From: JANRLF01 sp033762815
GTDB lineage: Bacteria; Bacteroidota; Bacteroidia; Chitinophagales; CAIOSU01
Direction: 5' to 3'
Length of the DNA stretch: 64,000 bases
Assembly: GCA_033762815.1 (NCBI GenBank)
Contig: JANRLF010000010.1
Coordinates: forward strand, 1-64,000
The translations under genes and the position numbers were made by a program. The notes under the pieces are model-generated. The model worked only from the letters and a program-made list of their open reading frames with translations, did not search any database and was not told the DNA's origin. Positions 36,960 through 47,014 of the stretch are shown piece after piece (positions within the stretch are counted from its first letter, which is position 1; every line of letters starts with the position of its first letter).

Positions 36960-37676
36960 ATGAAGCATTTTTCCCCTCTTTTGTTGGCGTTAATAGTGGT
37001 GGTGGCTATCAGCTCTTGTAAAAAAGATGATAACACCTCGGTTGATTTGAAGTATGAATATTTCCCGCAGGATACCGGTCTCTATGCAATCTATGATGCC
37101 GATTCAGTGACGTTTGACGACTTTTTCAATCCGCCCCTTGTTGATACCGTACAATTTCAAATTAAGGAAGTAGTGGAATCGATTTTCAACGATAACGAGG
37201 GAAGGCCTACTATGCGCATTGAGCGATACCGCAGGGCCGATTCTACCCAAGCATGGACTATTTGGAACGTTTGGACGGCCACCCGTACCACTACTACTGC
37301 CGAACGTTATGAGGACAATATGCGTTTTATCAAATTATCGTTTCCTCCTAAAGTAGAGAAGACTTGGGACGGTAACGCCTATTTGCAGATTGATGAAACC
37401 AACGATTTTTTAGAAGGCTGGGAATACCAGATTACCAAATTGGACCAGCCTTATAGTATAAATGGCATCAACTTTGACTCAAGCCTGACAGTGATACAGC
37501 ATGACGAAGAGAATCTTATCGAGAAAACCTATAGTGAAGAAGTGTATGCAAAGGGGGCAGGTCTTGTATATAAGCAGATAATGAAATTGGAAAAAGACGT
37601 TACCGCTACCTTTCCTGCTGGTGCAAAAGCAGGCTTTATTTACACCATTCGCCTGCGCGAGTATGGTCAACAATAA
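36960..37676 (+). CDS. Lipoprotein of unknown function
   Basis: This 238-aa protein starts MKHFSPLLLALIVVVAISSC, an ideal lipobox; an upstream TTG would add six residues and spoil the signal. The mature part begins KKDDN, an acidic stretch typical of Bacteroidota surface or outer-membrane lipoproteins. It contains beta-rich sequence with DTGLYAIYDADSVTFDDFF and no recognised domain. It lies between mnmA and the S8 peptidase gene, 3 bases before the latter. Confidence 0.75.
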   Translation: MKHFSPLLLALIVVVAISSCKKDDNTSVDLKYEYFPQDTGLYAIYDADSVTFDDFFNPPLVDTVQFQIKEVVESIFNDNEGRPTMRIERYRRADSTQAWTIWNVWTATRTTTTAERYEDNMRFIKLSFPPKVEKTWDGNAYLQIDETNDFLEGWEYQITKLDQPYSINGINFDSSLTVIQHDEENLIEKTYSEEVYAKGAGLVYKQIMKLEKDVTATFPAGAKAGFIYTIRLREYGQQ

Positions 37677-37679
37677 CCG

Positions 37680-39338
37680 ATGAACAGAATTACTTTGTTA
37701 TGCCTCCTCCTTTTCACCTTTGCCAATGCCAGGGCACAGGAAAAGGTGTACAACAAATTCTGGGTACAACTGGCCGATAAAAACAACAATGGTTACGCTT
37801 TAGGGCAACCCGAATCATTTTTGAGCCAAAAGGCCATTGAAAGAAGGGAACATTATAATATCCCCATAGAATTTACCGACCTTCCGCTTACACCTACCTA
37901 TGTACAAGTTATAGCCAATACTGGTGCTACAATATTACTCAAATCGAAATGGTTGAATGCCGTTGCTATACAAACACTGGACACCAGCATATTAAAGCAA
38001 ATTAGGGAAATGCCATTTGTGCTGGGCATAGAACCGGTGGCTGCCACTACCATCCAATCGATGGAAGGGCAATCAATGATGCACCAAAGCCAAGCTATTG
38101 TAAAATTGGATGATAATGACGTTTTCTACGGTGCCAGTTTTCCGCAAATAGACCAAGTAAACGGTCAATATCTGCACCAATTAGGCTACTGGGGCGAGGG
38201 CATGCAAATAGCAGTGATGGATGCTGGATTTGAGAGGGCTGACAGCATTAGCGCATTCGACGATTTACGGGAAAACGGACGCATATTGGGCACCTATGAT
38301 TTTGTGGAAGGTAGGGAGAATGTTTATTTGGTAGGTGGCCACGGCAGAAATGTTTTTTCCATTATTGCCGCCAAATTACCTGGGGAATATATAGGCAGTG
38401 CACCCAATGCCAGCTACTATCTTTTCCGTACCGAAGAAGGGGGCAGCGAATACCGCATAGAAGAAGCCAACTGGATAGCAGCAGCTGAATTGGCTGATAG
38501 CTTTGGAGTAGACATGATTACCTCTTCACTGGGTTATAGCACTTTCAATGATTCCACCATGAACTATGGCTATGCCGATATGGATGGACAAACGACCAAA
38601 ATAACACGTGCGGCCGATTTAGCTGCCAGAAAAGGCATATTGGTAGTAAACAGTGCCGGCAATGAGGGCAATTCCGATTGGCGGTATCTTACGGCTCCAT
38701 CTGACGGCGATAGCGTGCTATGTGTAGGGGCAGTGGATATTAACCGCAGAAAAGCTGGTTTCAGTTCCTTTGGTCCATCGGCAAGCGGTAGGGTAAAACC
38801 GAACATTGCTGGTTTTGGTCTCAATACGGCGTACATTGACGTGAATGGCAACGTAGCTTACGGCAGCGGTACCTCCTACTCTACCCCATTATTGGCCGGG
38901 CTAACGGCCTGCTTGTGGCAAAGCATCAGGGATAAGAGCAATATGGAAATTATCGATGCATTGCAACAAACCGCCAGTCAGGCGGAGCACCCCAATGATT
39001 CCTTGGGGTATGGTATCCCTAACTTCCAATATGCCTTTATGAAGTTAATGGCCGATAACCTATTGTATGAGATAGCCGATATGCCTAAAGTTTACCCCAA
39101 TCCTTTTAGTAGCGAATTGCACTTGTTGCTCTATAATGCCAGCCCAGGCACGGCCAGTATTAGTGTCGGTATTTTTGATGGCAAGGGCGCACTGATGACC
39201 TCTGACGAAAAAGAAGTAAACGGTGAAGGGTTTGGAGCTTTCCATTTCACAGGCTTGGATAATTTGCTACCGGGCATTTATTATCTAAGGGTAAACAATA
39301 ACGACCGAAGTTTTGGTATAAGAGCCATTAAGCTATAA
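37680..39338 (+). CDS. T9SS-sorted S8 (subtilisin) family serine peptidase
   Basis: This 552-aa secreted protease has a signal peptide (cleaved after ARAQ) and an inhibitor_I9-like propeptide (about 22-130). The catalytic triad is Asp181 (IAVMDAGF), His221 (GGHGRNV, replacing the usual HGT) and Ser399 (GSGTSYSTPLLAG), with oxyanion Asn328 (NSAGNEG). The last 85 residues are a T9SS type A sorting domain (VYPNPFSSEL..LPGIYYLRV). It is probably an extracellular protease following the lipoprotein gene in one operon. Confidence 0.92.
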   Translation: MNRITLLCLLLFTFANARAQEKVYNKFWVQLADKNNNGYALGQPESFLSQKAIERREHYNIPIEFTDLPLTPTYVQVIANTGATILLKSKWLNAVAIQTLDTSILKQIREMPFVLGIEPVAATTIQSMEGQSMMHQSQAIVKLDDNDVFYGASFPQIDQVNGQYLHQLGYWGEGMQIAVMDAGFERADSISAFDDLRENGRILGTYDFVEGRENVYLVGGHGRNVFSIIAAKLPGEYIGSAPNASYYLFRTEEGGSEYRIEEANWIAAAELADSFGVDMITSSLGYSTFNDSTMNYGYADMDGQTTKITRAADLAARKGILVVNSAGNEGNSDWRYLTAPSDGDSVLCVGAVDINRRKAGFSSFGPSASGRVKPNIAGFGLNTAYIDVNGNVAYGSGTSYSTPLLAGLTACLWQSIRDKSNMEIIDALQQTASQAEHPNDSLGYGIPNFQYAFMKLMADNLLYEIADMPKVYPNPFSSELHLLLYNASPGTASISVGIFDGKGALMTSDEKEVNGEGFGAFHFTGLDNLLPGIYYLRVNNNDRSFGIRAIKL

Positions 39339-39391
39339 GTCTTACTATCATATTAGATTTATTGAAGCAGATGGTTTAATATTGTCGCGCT

Positions 39392-40114
39392 ATGGATAAA
39401 ATAGCCGTAATCATACCCGCCTTTAATGAAGAGGCCGCCATCGCCGGAGTGGTAGCAGAAATCAACCAAATTTCAAAGGAAAGCGGTATAGCCCTGCATC
39501 CAGTGGTAATCAATGATTGTTCCACTGATAACACCTGGGGCATCATTTCGCAATTGGATTGTACGGCATTGAACTTGCCTATCAACCTTGGTATTGGCGG
39601 AGCAGTGCAGACAGGTTTCAAATATGCTTATCGCAATGGTTTCAGCCATGCTGTACAGGTAGATGGTGATGGGCAGCACCCAGCCTTGGAAATATCCCGA
39701 TTGTATCTTGCCATGAAAGAGCGGCAGTTGAATGTTATCATAGGTTCACGTTTTTTGGAGAATAAGGGCTTTCAATCAAGTGGCCTCAGGCGCATGGGCA
39801 TTAATTATTTTAAATGGCTCAATAAGATATTGATTGGCCAAACTATTACGGACAACACCTCAGGGCTTCGGATGATTGACCGCAGCGTGCTGGAGGCCGT
39901 TGTGAAATATTATCCTGACGAATATCCAGAACCCGAGGCCGTTGTCTTCTATGCAAAAAAAGGTTTTAAAATAGGAGAACTTCCCGTACAGATGCGCGAA
40001 CGGCAAGGTGGAGTATCGTCCATACGGGCGTTTGGCCCATTGTATTACATGGCCAAAGTTACCTTGGCCGTTTTGTTCACCTACCTTCGTTTTACTTTCA
40101 ACAGCAAAAGATAA
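39392..40114 (+). CDS. Glycosyltransferase family 2 (polyprenyl-phosphate type)
   Basis: This 240-aa GT-A enzyme begins KIAVIIPAFNEEAAIAGVV and has the nucleotide/metal-binding QVDGDGQHPALEI, with no transmembrane helices. The pattern fits dolichyl- or undecaprenyl-phosphate glycosyltransferases. Its stop codon overlaps the start of a DUF2304 protein, the usual partner of this GT2 subgroup in cell-surface polysaccharide synthesis. The sugar is unknown. Confidence 0.88.
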   Translation: MDKIAVIIPAFNEEAAIAGVVAEINQISKESGIALHPVVINDCSTDNTWGIISQLDCTALNLPINLGIGGAVQTGFKYAYRNGFSHAVQVDGDGQHPALEISRLYLAMKERQLNVIIGSRFLENKGFQSSGLRRMGINYFKWLNKILIGQTITDNTSGLRMIDRSVLEAVVKYYPDEYPEPEAVVFYAKKGFKIGELPVQMRERQGGVSSIRAFGPLYYMAKVTLAVLFTYLRFTFNSKR

Positions 40115-40461
40115 TGGCAAAGATTCAACTATTGGCAATATTGGCCAGCCTTTCGTTTTTGTTTTATATCGGACGGCTGATTGTGAAAGGCAAGTTGCGC
40201 GAAGAGTATTCCATTGTGTGGATACTCAGCACCATTGTTTTAATCGTCTTTTCTTTTTGGCGGAATGGGCTGGAGATATTGGCCCACACTTTAGGTATCT
40301 ATGAGGCGCCAAACATGATTTTTACGGGTGCCATCTTTATCATCATGATTTACTTATTGCACCTATCTATAGTGTTGTCAAAAACGCAAAGACAAAACAA
40401 AGAGCTCAGTCAGGAACTTGCGTTGCTGAAACAGGAGTTAAAAAAAGAAAAGGTGGCCTAA
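40114..40461 (+). CDS. DUF2304 membrane protein
   Basis: This 115-aa protein has three predicted helices and the family's KLREEYSIVWILSTIVLIVF core, ending in a charged coiled-coil-like tail (QRQNKELSQELALLKQELKK). DUF2304 genes usually follow a GT2 gene, as here with a one-base overlap. It probably anchors or flips the lipid-linked sugar made by the GT2. Confidence 0.85.
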   Translation: MAKIQLLAILASLSFLFYIGRLIVKGKLREEYSIVWILSTIVLIVFSFWRNGLEILAHTLGIYEAPNMIFTGAIFIIMIYLLHLSIVLSKTQRQNKELSQELALLKQELKKEKVA

Positions 40462-41084
40462 TGTATATACCGCCATATTTCAAGGAAGAGGACAAAGAGG
40501 AATTGCTTGCTTTTATTAGGCAGCATCCTTTTGCTACATTGGTTTCTCAAGTGCAGGGTCGCCCATGGGCTACGCATTTGCCCTTTGTAGCAGATGAGGA
40601 GGATGGTACATTGTGTTTGACCACCCATATGGCAAAAGCGAATGCGCAATGGAAGGGCTTCAATGGCGAAGAGGTGCTGGTAGTGTTCCAAGGACCCCAT
40701 GCCTATATTTCGCCTAGCAATTATGTAAAGAAAGACAATGTCCCTACTTGGAACTACATAGCAGTACATGCCTATGGTAAAGTGCGGTTAATGGAGGAAG
40801 CGGAAAATGAAATGGTCTTGCTTAAGATGATAGCAGCATTTGAAGCAGAATTCAAACAACAGTATGGGCAGTTGGATAATAAGTATTTGCAAGGTTTGTT
40901 GAAAGGAATTGTAGCGCTCGAAATCAATGTTCAAGAATTACAAGGTAAATATAAGCTGAGCCAAAACAAGCTGCCAGAAGAAAAACAACAAATCATACAC
41001 AGTTTGATGGGTACCGATGACCCCAGTGCCCAAACCTTGGGATTGAAAATGCAAGCATATTATGACAAAAGTCAATCTAGCTAA
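40461..41084 (+). CDS. PaiB-like FMN-binding protein
   Basis: This 207-aa protein has the PaiB/FMN-binding pattern MYIPPYFKEEDKEELLAFIR, TLVSQVQGRPWATHLPFVAD, and VPTWNYIAVHAYGKV. It belongs to the FMN-binding split-barrel family; PaiB in Bacillus is a negative transcriptional regulator. It overlaps the DUF2304 stop by one base, suggesting co-translation without a clear functional link. Confidence 0.88.
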   Translation: MYIPPYFKEEDKEELLAFIRQHPFATLVSQVQGRPWATHLPFVADEEDGTLCLTTHMAKANAQWKGFNGEEVLVVFQGPHAYISPSNYVKKDNVPTWNYIAVHAYGKVRLMEEAENEMVLLKMIAAFEAEFKQQYGQLDNKYLQGLLKGIVALEINVQELQGKYKLSQNKLPEEKQQIIHSLMGTDDPSAQTLGLKMQAYYDKSQSS

Positions 41085-41132
41085 AGCATACACAAATGCC
41101 TTGTAAGGGCTATCTTTATATAAAAGGAAAGA

Positions 41133-43691
41133 ATGAAAAAAAATAATACGCTCACTATCATTTTTTTGCTGGTGTCATTGCCACAATTTTTATGGGCACA
41201 GTTAGAATTCAATCGTTATGATAGTATCATTGTTCTTGCCCAAGGCGATACCTTTAAACATGCTTGGTCGGGCGGCTTAAACTGCCCGCAATTTTCCGAA
41301 GCCGATTTGAACAATGATTCGGTAAAAGATTTAGTTGTCTTCAATCGTGGCTCCTTTGATGTTGACAGGGATTACAATGGCAACCACGTATTGACCTTTA
41401 TTAACAAGAATATACCAGGACAGGTATCCTACGAATATGCCCCCTTTTACCAACAATTTTTTCCGGGCTATAACCATTGGATGCTAATGTTCGATTTCAA
41501 TTGCGATGGCAAGGAAGATATAGCTACTTCATCGCCTTTGGGGGGTATTGATGTTTATTTTTGCGAGTTCGATATCGACAATCATCCCTATTTCACCGGT
41601 CCTAATCGGCTGAGATACACCACCAATAACGGGGCGCCTTTATCCGATATTCCGATATTGTATTCTGATATTCCTGGCTTTGCGGATGTAAACAATGATG
41701 GCGATATGGATGTACTGGCCTTTGACAATTTTGCCAATGCCTATGTCAATTACTTCGAAAACATGACCGTAGAGAATGGATTTATTTGTGGCGATACCCT
41801 TTTATTCAATTTAAACACATACTGTTATGGTGTGTTTTCTGAGAATCCTACTTCCAGTGCCATCAAATTCAATGATACCAGTGGTTGCAGTTTGTTTCAA
41901 TTATCGGTACCAAATTCAGGGCCAGTTGCAGGTTCACCAAGGCATGCAGGATCAACTTTATGTGCCTATGATAAAGATGGCGACGGCGATAAAGACCTCT
42001 TGATTGGGGATGTAAATGGCCTCCATATTATTGGTTTGACAAATGGTGGAAATCCCAACTACGCCCTGATGGTTCCTCCCGCTGATACCATGTACCCTTC
42101 CTACAACTATTCCGTACAAATGGAGGTTTTCCCAGCTCCTTTCTGTAATCTGGATGTAAACAACGACGGAAAAAAGGATGTTTTGGTAGCACCAAATCTT
42201 CCAAGGGCTTCTGAAAATTGGAGCTGCTCCTGGTACTACCAAAATATCAGCAATGATGATACGGTAAGGCTCGATTTTCAGACCGACACGTTTCTCATTG
42301 ATCAAATGGTTGATTTAGGTGAAGGTGCCTATCCCGCAATAGTGGATATCAGTGGCGATGGTTTGAAAGATTTGGTAGTTGGCAACGGGTATTACTTTGT
42401 GAATAGCACAACCAAGCGTTCAGGCTTGGCGTATTTCAAGAATGTAGGCTCCATCAATAAGCCGGTTTTTGAATTGGTAACAAGGGATTTGGCCAATGTA
42501 AGCAGCTTGCAAATCGGCAACAACTATATACAAAGTGCTGCCCCTGCATTCGCCGATATGGACAATGATGGGGATATGGATATGCTGGTAGGAAATGAAA
42601 CTGGAGAAATTCAATACTATACCAATACCGCGGGTGCGGGAAACCAAGCTGTATTTTCATTAACTGGACCCACTTGGCAGGGTATTGATGCGGGCGGTAA
42701 CAGCGTACCTTTTGTCTTCGATGTTAATGGTGATTCACTGCCTGACTTATTGATTGGCAATAAAGCTGGGGTAATTTACTACTATCCTAACAGAGGTACA
42801 CTTACAAGCCCTGATTTTGATGCCTTTCCCATTAATTACAGTTTTGGCAACATTGATGTGAGGTATCCAGGGCAAATCAACGGCTGGTGCACACCAGCAA
42901 TTGCTCCCTTGGACTCAACTGGCAAGTTGTATGTACTAGCAGGTAACGAAGAGGGCAAAATAGCTGGATATGAGTTTAATCCAGACAGTATTTTGTCGGG
43001 TTCATTCCCCCAAGTTTTTGATTTTTATTCAGGCATAGATGAAGGAGAACGCGTTGCCATTGCTATCGGCTCTTTTTCCAACAACGATAAGTATGATATG
43101 GTAACGGGTAACTATCGGGGCGGTTTGACCTTTTACTCCCAGTCGGACAGGATAGCGCCTACTATCAATGATACCATCATTTTGGTAAATGGAGATACCC
43201 TTACCCTCAATGGCGACAGCACCTTGGTGCTTAATGGCAGTAATGGCGTGAATCCTGCACAAGGCGATACCGTAACTATATCCAATGGCGACACCACCAT
43301 CCATATCTTAATAACGACTGCAGGGGTTAGCTTCGGCAGTAATGATACTTTGATTATCAGCCCAAATGGCGAAGTATATTTTGGTGGCGTTGTAATAGGA
43401 CAGATAATCAACGTGAGCACAGGCATAGACAATGCTTTACAGCAATTCGGGTTCATGGTTTATCCAAATCCTGCCAATGATGTATTGTTCATTAGGCCAA
43501 ATGTACTGGATAAAGGCAATCGTACCATTTTGGTACAAGACCTATTGGGAAGGGTTCAGCTAAAGTTCATCAATTTGCCAGCCAACGCTTTAGAAACTGC
43601 AATCGATATTAGCACTTTGGCAAAAGGCGTCTATTTCTGCCACATGCAGATTGGAGATAAAAAAGCCGTTCAAAAATTTGTAGTACAATAG
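41133..43691 (+). CDS. T9SS-sorted FG-GAP/VCBS repeat protein 1
   Basis: This 852-aa secreted protein has a signal peptide (cleaved near LWAQ) and about seven FG-GAP/VCBS repeats. Calcium-binding-type loops recur, e.g. DVNNDGDMDVLAFD, DKDGDGDKDLLIGD, DVNNDGKKDVLVAP and DMDNDGDMDMLVGN. These repeats form a beta-propeller like integrin alpha. A low-complexity NGDT-rich segment (about 680-760) separates the propeller from the T9SS sorting domain (VYPNPANDVLFI..LAKGVYFCHM). The adjacent gene is a paralogue. Probably a surface adhesin. Confidence 0.88.
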   Translation: MKKNNTLTIIFLLVSLPQFLWAQLEFNRYDSIIVLAQGDTFKHAWSGGLNCPQFSEADLNNDSVKDLVVFNRGSFDVDRDYNGNHVLTFINKNIPGQVSYEYAPFYQQFFPGYNHWMLMFDFNCDGKEDIATSSPLGGIDVYFCEFDIDNHPYFTGPNRLRYTTNNGAPLSDIPILYSDIPGFADVNNDGDMDVLAFDNFANAYVNYFENMTVENGFICGDTLLFNLNTYCYGVFSENPTSSAIKFNDTSGCSLFQLSVPNSGPVAGSPRHAGSTLCAYDKDGDGDKDLLIGDVNGLHIIGLTNGGNPNYALMVPPADTMYPSYNYSVQMEVFPAPFCNLDVNNDGKKDVLVAPNLPRASENWSCSWYYQNISNDDTVRLDFQTDTFLIDQMVDLGEGAYPAIVDISGDGLKDLVVGNGYYFVNSTTKRSGLAYFKNVGSINKPVFELVTRDLANVSSLQIGNNYIQSAAPAFADMDNDGDMDMLVGNETGEIQYYTNTAGAGNQAVFSLTGPTWQGIDAGGNSVPFVFDVNGDSLPDLLIGNKAGVIYYYPNRGTLTSPDFDAFPINYSFGNIDVRYPGQINGWCTPAIAPLDSTGKLYVLAGNEEGKIAGYEFNPDSILSGSFPQVFDFYSGIDEGERVAIAIGSFSNNDKYDMVTGNYRGGLTFYSQSDRIAPTINDTIILVNGDTLTLNGDSTLVLNGSNGVNPAQGDTVTISNGDTTIHILITTAGVSFGSNDTLIISPNGEVYFGGVVIGQIINVSTGIDNALQQFGFMVYPNPANDVLFIRPNVLDKGNRTILVQDLLGRVQLKFINLPANALETAIDISTLAKGVYFCHMQIGDKKAVQKFVVQ

Positions 43692-43692
43692 C

Positions 43693-45933
43693 TTGAGAAG
43701 CATTTTCATCATCGGTCTATTGCTGATAGCTTTGGTTAGCCAAGGTCAATGGGTGTTTCAGCGTTTGGATGCGCCCGTGGTCAATGGGGCAAAGACCCTT
43801 ATCAATGCCTGGGCAGGGGGTTTCAACAACCCTCAGTTCTCTGAAGCGGACTTGAACAATGATGGTATCACCGATTTAGTGGTTTTGGAAAGAGGTTTTT
43901 TTGAAGCTGGCTTGGGCCATAGCGGAAGCAGAATACTCACTTTCCTGAATGCTGGCACACCTGGTGAGATTGCATATACTTATGCACCACAGTATGAAGC
44001 GGCATTTCCCCCATTATACCAATGGATGCTGATGAAAGATTACAACTGCGATGGAGTGGCTGATATCTTTACTACTAGTCCAGGGCAAGTAGACTTATAC
44101 TTGGGCAGCTTTGTAAATGGTAACCTAAGGTTTGATTACCGAGGTTTTCTGCCCTACAATACCTTTACGGGACCATTGAACATTTATGTCTCCTCGTTGG
44201 ATATCCCTGCGATTGAAGATATCAATAATGACGGCGATTTGGACATAGTCACTTTTCAGCAATTCGGAGTTACTATTGACTACTTTGAAAATCTTTCCCA
44301 AGAATTGACCAATACCTGCGGTGATACCCTTCTATTCGAATACCGCGACTTCTGCTGGGGAAAGGTTTGGGAATTGGGCCTAAACAAGACCATATTGTTG
44401 GACACCTGCAGCATTACCCCTAAAAATGGTGGCCCCAGACATACTGGTTCTACCCTATTGGCTTTTGACGAAGACAACGATGGTGATAAGGAACTGGTAC
44501 TCGGGGACGTTACCTTCGACAACCTTACTCGTTTGGTAAATGGAGGAACACCAGATACAGCGCACATGATAGCGCAAGACACGGCCTACCCCAGCTATGA
44601 CCTGCCCGCCAATATGCACATTTTTCCTGCCCCATTTATGTTGGACGTAAACAATGACGGCAAGCGCGATTTACTGGTAAGCCCCAATATTACCCGCGCA
44701 TCCGTTAACACCAATTGCGCATGGTTTTATAGTAATGTAAGCACCAACGATACTGTAAGGTGGCAGTTTCAAAATGACAGCTTTTTGGTGGATGGCATGA
44801 TTGATTTAGGCGAAGGTGCTTATCCCGCTTTCTTTGATTATGATGGCGATGGGCTGAAAGATTTGGTGGTGGGCAACTATGGCTATTACTCCTCACCAGG
44901 CAACTATAAATCTGGCTTGGCATTATTCAAAAATACCGGTTCAGGAAGTTTTCCAGCATTTAAACTAGTTACACGCGATTACGTGGGGCTCTTCAATCAA
45001 TTGATTGACGGTAAGCCCATGCTGAATATAGCCCCTTCATTTGGCGACTTGGACAATGATGGGGATGATGACTTGTTAGTGGGCGATAGCTCGGGCAAAT
45101 TACGCTATTTCGACAATCAAGCTATTGGAGCAAGTGCTGCCTTCATTTTAACCAATCCTAATTATTTCAATATTGACGTAGGCACTAACAGTACGCCTTT
45201 TCTTCATGATCTGAATGGTGATGGCTTGTTAGATATCATTGTCGGCAATAAATCAGGATCAGTAGCTTATTTTGAGAACCGAGGTACCGCTGCTAATGCC
45301 GTTTTCAATGCCGTAGCAGATAATGCCGCTTTGGGCGAAATAGATACCCGCTATCCACAATTTATCAATGGCTATAGCACGCCAATAGTTACACACTTAG
45401 ACAGTAGCAATCATCTTTTTCTATTGAGCGGCAATGAAGAAGGACGCATCTTGGCTTATCTAATTGACCCTAGCAAGTTAAAGGGCGGCAGATTTAGAAA
45501 GGTGTTTGATTTTTACTCTGGTATCGATGGCGGAGAGCGCACGGCTTTATCCATAACCGATTTGGACAATGATGGAAAAATGGAAATGTTAGTGGGCAAC
45601 TATCGCGGCGGACTAGGCTTATATCGGCAGATAGACAGCCTTCAGGCTTGGCTACCAGATACCACTACACAAGTGGTTGAAATACAGCCTTTGGATATCC
45701 ATCTAGCACCAAACCCGACAAACAGCATCACCTATCTTTACTTTGACCAGCCATTTAAAGGGACTATATCTATCAGTATTTTTAACATAACCGGTTCATT
45801 ATTAGAAAGTGCCACCTTTGATACAGGCATCAATCGTTTGCCAATGGATGTATCCCACCTAAATCCTGGTATTTACTTGTTAAGTATTGCCAATGGCTCA
45901 ACCCATAAGATTTTGAAATTGTTGGTTTATTAG
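43693..45933 (+). CDS. T9SS-sorted FG-GAP/VCBS repeat protein 2 (tandem paralogue)
   Basis: This 746-aa protein is a paralogue of the preceding one: NPQFSEADLNNDGITDLVVL parallels CPQFSEADLNNDSVKDLVVF, and the FG-GAP blocks continue in the same order. The NGDT-rich insert of the first copy is absent. The start is a TTG one base after the upstream stop; the signal peptide (RSIFIIGLLLIALVSQGQ) supports it and no near ATG exists. A T9SS sorting domain closes the protein (LAPNPTNSITYL..LNPGIYLLSI). Confidence 0.88.
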   Translation: MRSIFIIGLLLIALVSQGQWVFQRLDAPVVNGAKTLINAWAGGFNNPQFSEADLNNDGITDLVVLERGFFEAGLGHSGSRILTFLNAGTPGEIAYTYAPQYEAAFPPLYQWMLMKDYNCDGVADIFTTSPGQVDLYLGSFVNGNLRFDYRGFLPYNTFTGPLNIYVSSLDIPAIEDINNDGDLDIVTFQQFGVTIDYFENLSQELTNTCGDTLLFEYRDFCWGKVWELGLNKTILLDTCSITPKNGGPRHTGSTLLAFDEDNDGDKELVLGDVTFDNLTRLVNGGTPDTAHMIAQDTAYPSYDLPANMHIFPAPFMLDVNNDGKRDLLVSPNITRASVNTNCAWFYSNVSTNDTVRWQFQNDSFLVDGMIDLGEGAYPAFFDYDGDGLKDLVVGNYGYYSSPGNYKSGLALFKNTGSGSFPAFKLVTRDYVGLFNQLIDGKPMLNIAPSFGDLDNDGDDDLLVGDSSGKLRYFDNQAIGASAAFILTNPNYFNIDVGTNSTPFLHDLNGDGLLDIIVGNKSGSVAYFENRGTAANAVFNAVADNAALGEIDTRYPQFINGYSTPIVTHLDSSNHLFLLSGNEEGRILAYLIDPSKLKGGRFRKVFDFYSGIDGGERTALSITDLDNDGKMEMLVGNYRGGLGLYRQIDSLQAWLPDTTTQVVEIQPLDIHLAPNPTNSITYLYFDQPFKGTISISIFNITGSLLESATFDTGINRLPMDVSHLNPGIYLLSIANGSTHKILKLLVY

Positions 45934-46053
45934 TCAAAATAAAGGGATTTGGCAATACAACACTTGCCTGCCTTTTTGTCATATTAATTAAATAAATAAG
46001 TGTCAATTTTTCGGGGATAAGGAATGTCTCCTTCCATAAAAGCCAGATGGTCT

Positions 46054-46061
46054 TATTTTTG
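46054..46061 (+). promoter_or_regulatory. -7 box TATTTTTG upstream of the DnaJ-family gene
   Basis: TATTTTTG matches TAnnTTTG and lies 16 bases before the ATG at 46078. Confidence 0.5.
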
Positions 46062-46077
46062 AAAATTAATAATCGCA

Positions 46078-46989
46078 ATGGACTACAAAGACTATTACCA
46101 AATATTGGGCGTAAGCAAAACAGCTACCGCTGACGAGATAAAAAAAGTATTTCGTAAGCTGGCCAAACAGTACCATCCTGATAAAAACCCAGGCGATAAG
46201 AAAGCAGAGGAACGATTCAAGGAGATGAGCGAAGCATATGAGGTATTAAGCGATCCGGAAAAAAGAAAGAAATATGACCAGCTGGGGGCCAACTACCAAG
46301 CTTACAAAAATGCTGGCGGTGCGGGTGAAGAATTTTGGCAGCAATATACCCAACAGGGCCAACAAGGTAGGGGACAAACATTCTATGGGGGGCAGGGGGA
46401 AAGCTTCGATTTCTCCGACTTCTTCCAGAATATCTTTGGAGGGGGTGGTGGATTTGGCGGCCGTACCCAAAGCAGGCGCAAACAAAAGGGGCAAGATTAC
46501 GAAGCAACTCTTGATTTGAACCTGGAACAAGTGTATCAAGGCACCAGCACCATATTGAACGTGAACGGCGAACAACTGCGCGTAAACATAAAACCTGGCG
46601 TTAAGAATGGCCAAAGGCTTCGATTAAAAGGCAAAGGCGGTATTGGAGCCGGCGGCGGCGAAGCAGGCGATATCATTATAGCGGTAAACGTAAAAGAACA
46701 TGGTATGTACCAGCGTCAGGTTGATGACCTCTACCGCGATTTGAACATTGACCTATATACGGCAGTACTGGGCGGTAAAGCCAACGTGAATTTGCTTGAC
46801 GGCTCCACAATTAGCCTGAACATTCCAGCCGGTACACAGAATGGCAAACAGTTACGGCTTAAGGGCAAGGGCATGCCCGTATACGGCAAGCCTGGCGAAG
46901 CGGGCAATCTTATTCTAACCATCCGCCCGCAAATACCGGAGCAATTGACTGCCGAACAAAGAGCATTGTTTGAGAAGTTGCGCTCCTAA
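46078..46989 (+). CDS. DnaJ/CbpA-type J-domain co-chaperone
   Basis: This 303-aa class B J-protein has an N-terminal J-domain with the HPD motif ([18 protein letters not shown]), a Gly/Phe/Gln-rich linker (about 75-140), and a DnaJ C-terminal substrate domain ([20 protein letters not shown]). No zinc-finger CXXCXGXG repeats are present, so it is CbpA-like, not DnaJ proper. It stimulates Hsp70 ATPase and delivers substrates to it. Confidence 0.93.
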   Translation: MDYKDYYQILGVSKTATADEIKKVFRKLAKQYHPDKNPGDKKAEERFKEMSEAYEVLSDPEKRKKYDQLGANYQAYKNAGGAGEEFWQQYTQQGQQGRGQTFYGGQGESFDFSDFFQNIFGGGGGFGGRTQSRRKQKGQDYEATLDLNLEQVYQGTSTILNVNGEQLRVNIKPGVKNGQRLRLKGKGGIGAGGGEAGDIIIAVNVKEHGMYQRQVDDLYRDLNIDLYTAVLGGKANVNLLDGSTISLNIPAGTQNGKQLRLKGKGMPVYGKPGEAGNLILTIRPQIPEQLTAEQRALFEKLRS

Positions 46990-46994
46990 TATGG

Positions 46995-47002
46995 TAGTTT
47001 TG
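46995..47002 (+). promoter_or_regulatory. -7 box TAGTTTTG upstream of era
   Basis: TAGTTTTG matches TAnnTTTG and lies 12 bases before the era ATG, in the 25-base gap after the J-protein gene, implying its own transcription start. Confidence 0.45.
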
Positions 47003-47014
47003 TAAAAAATATCG

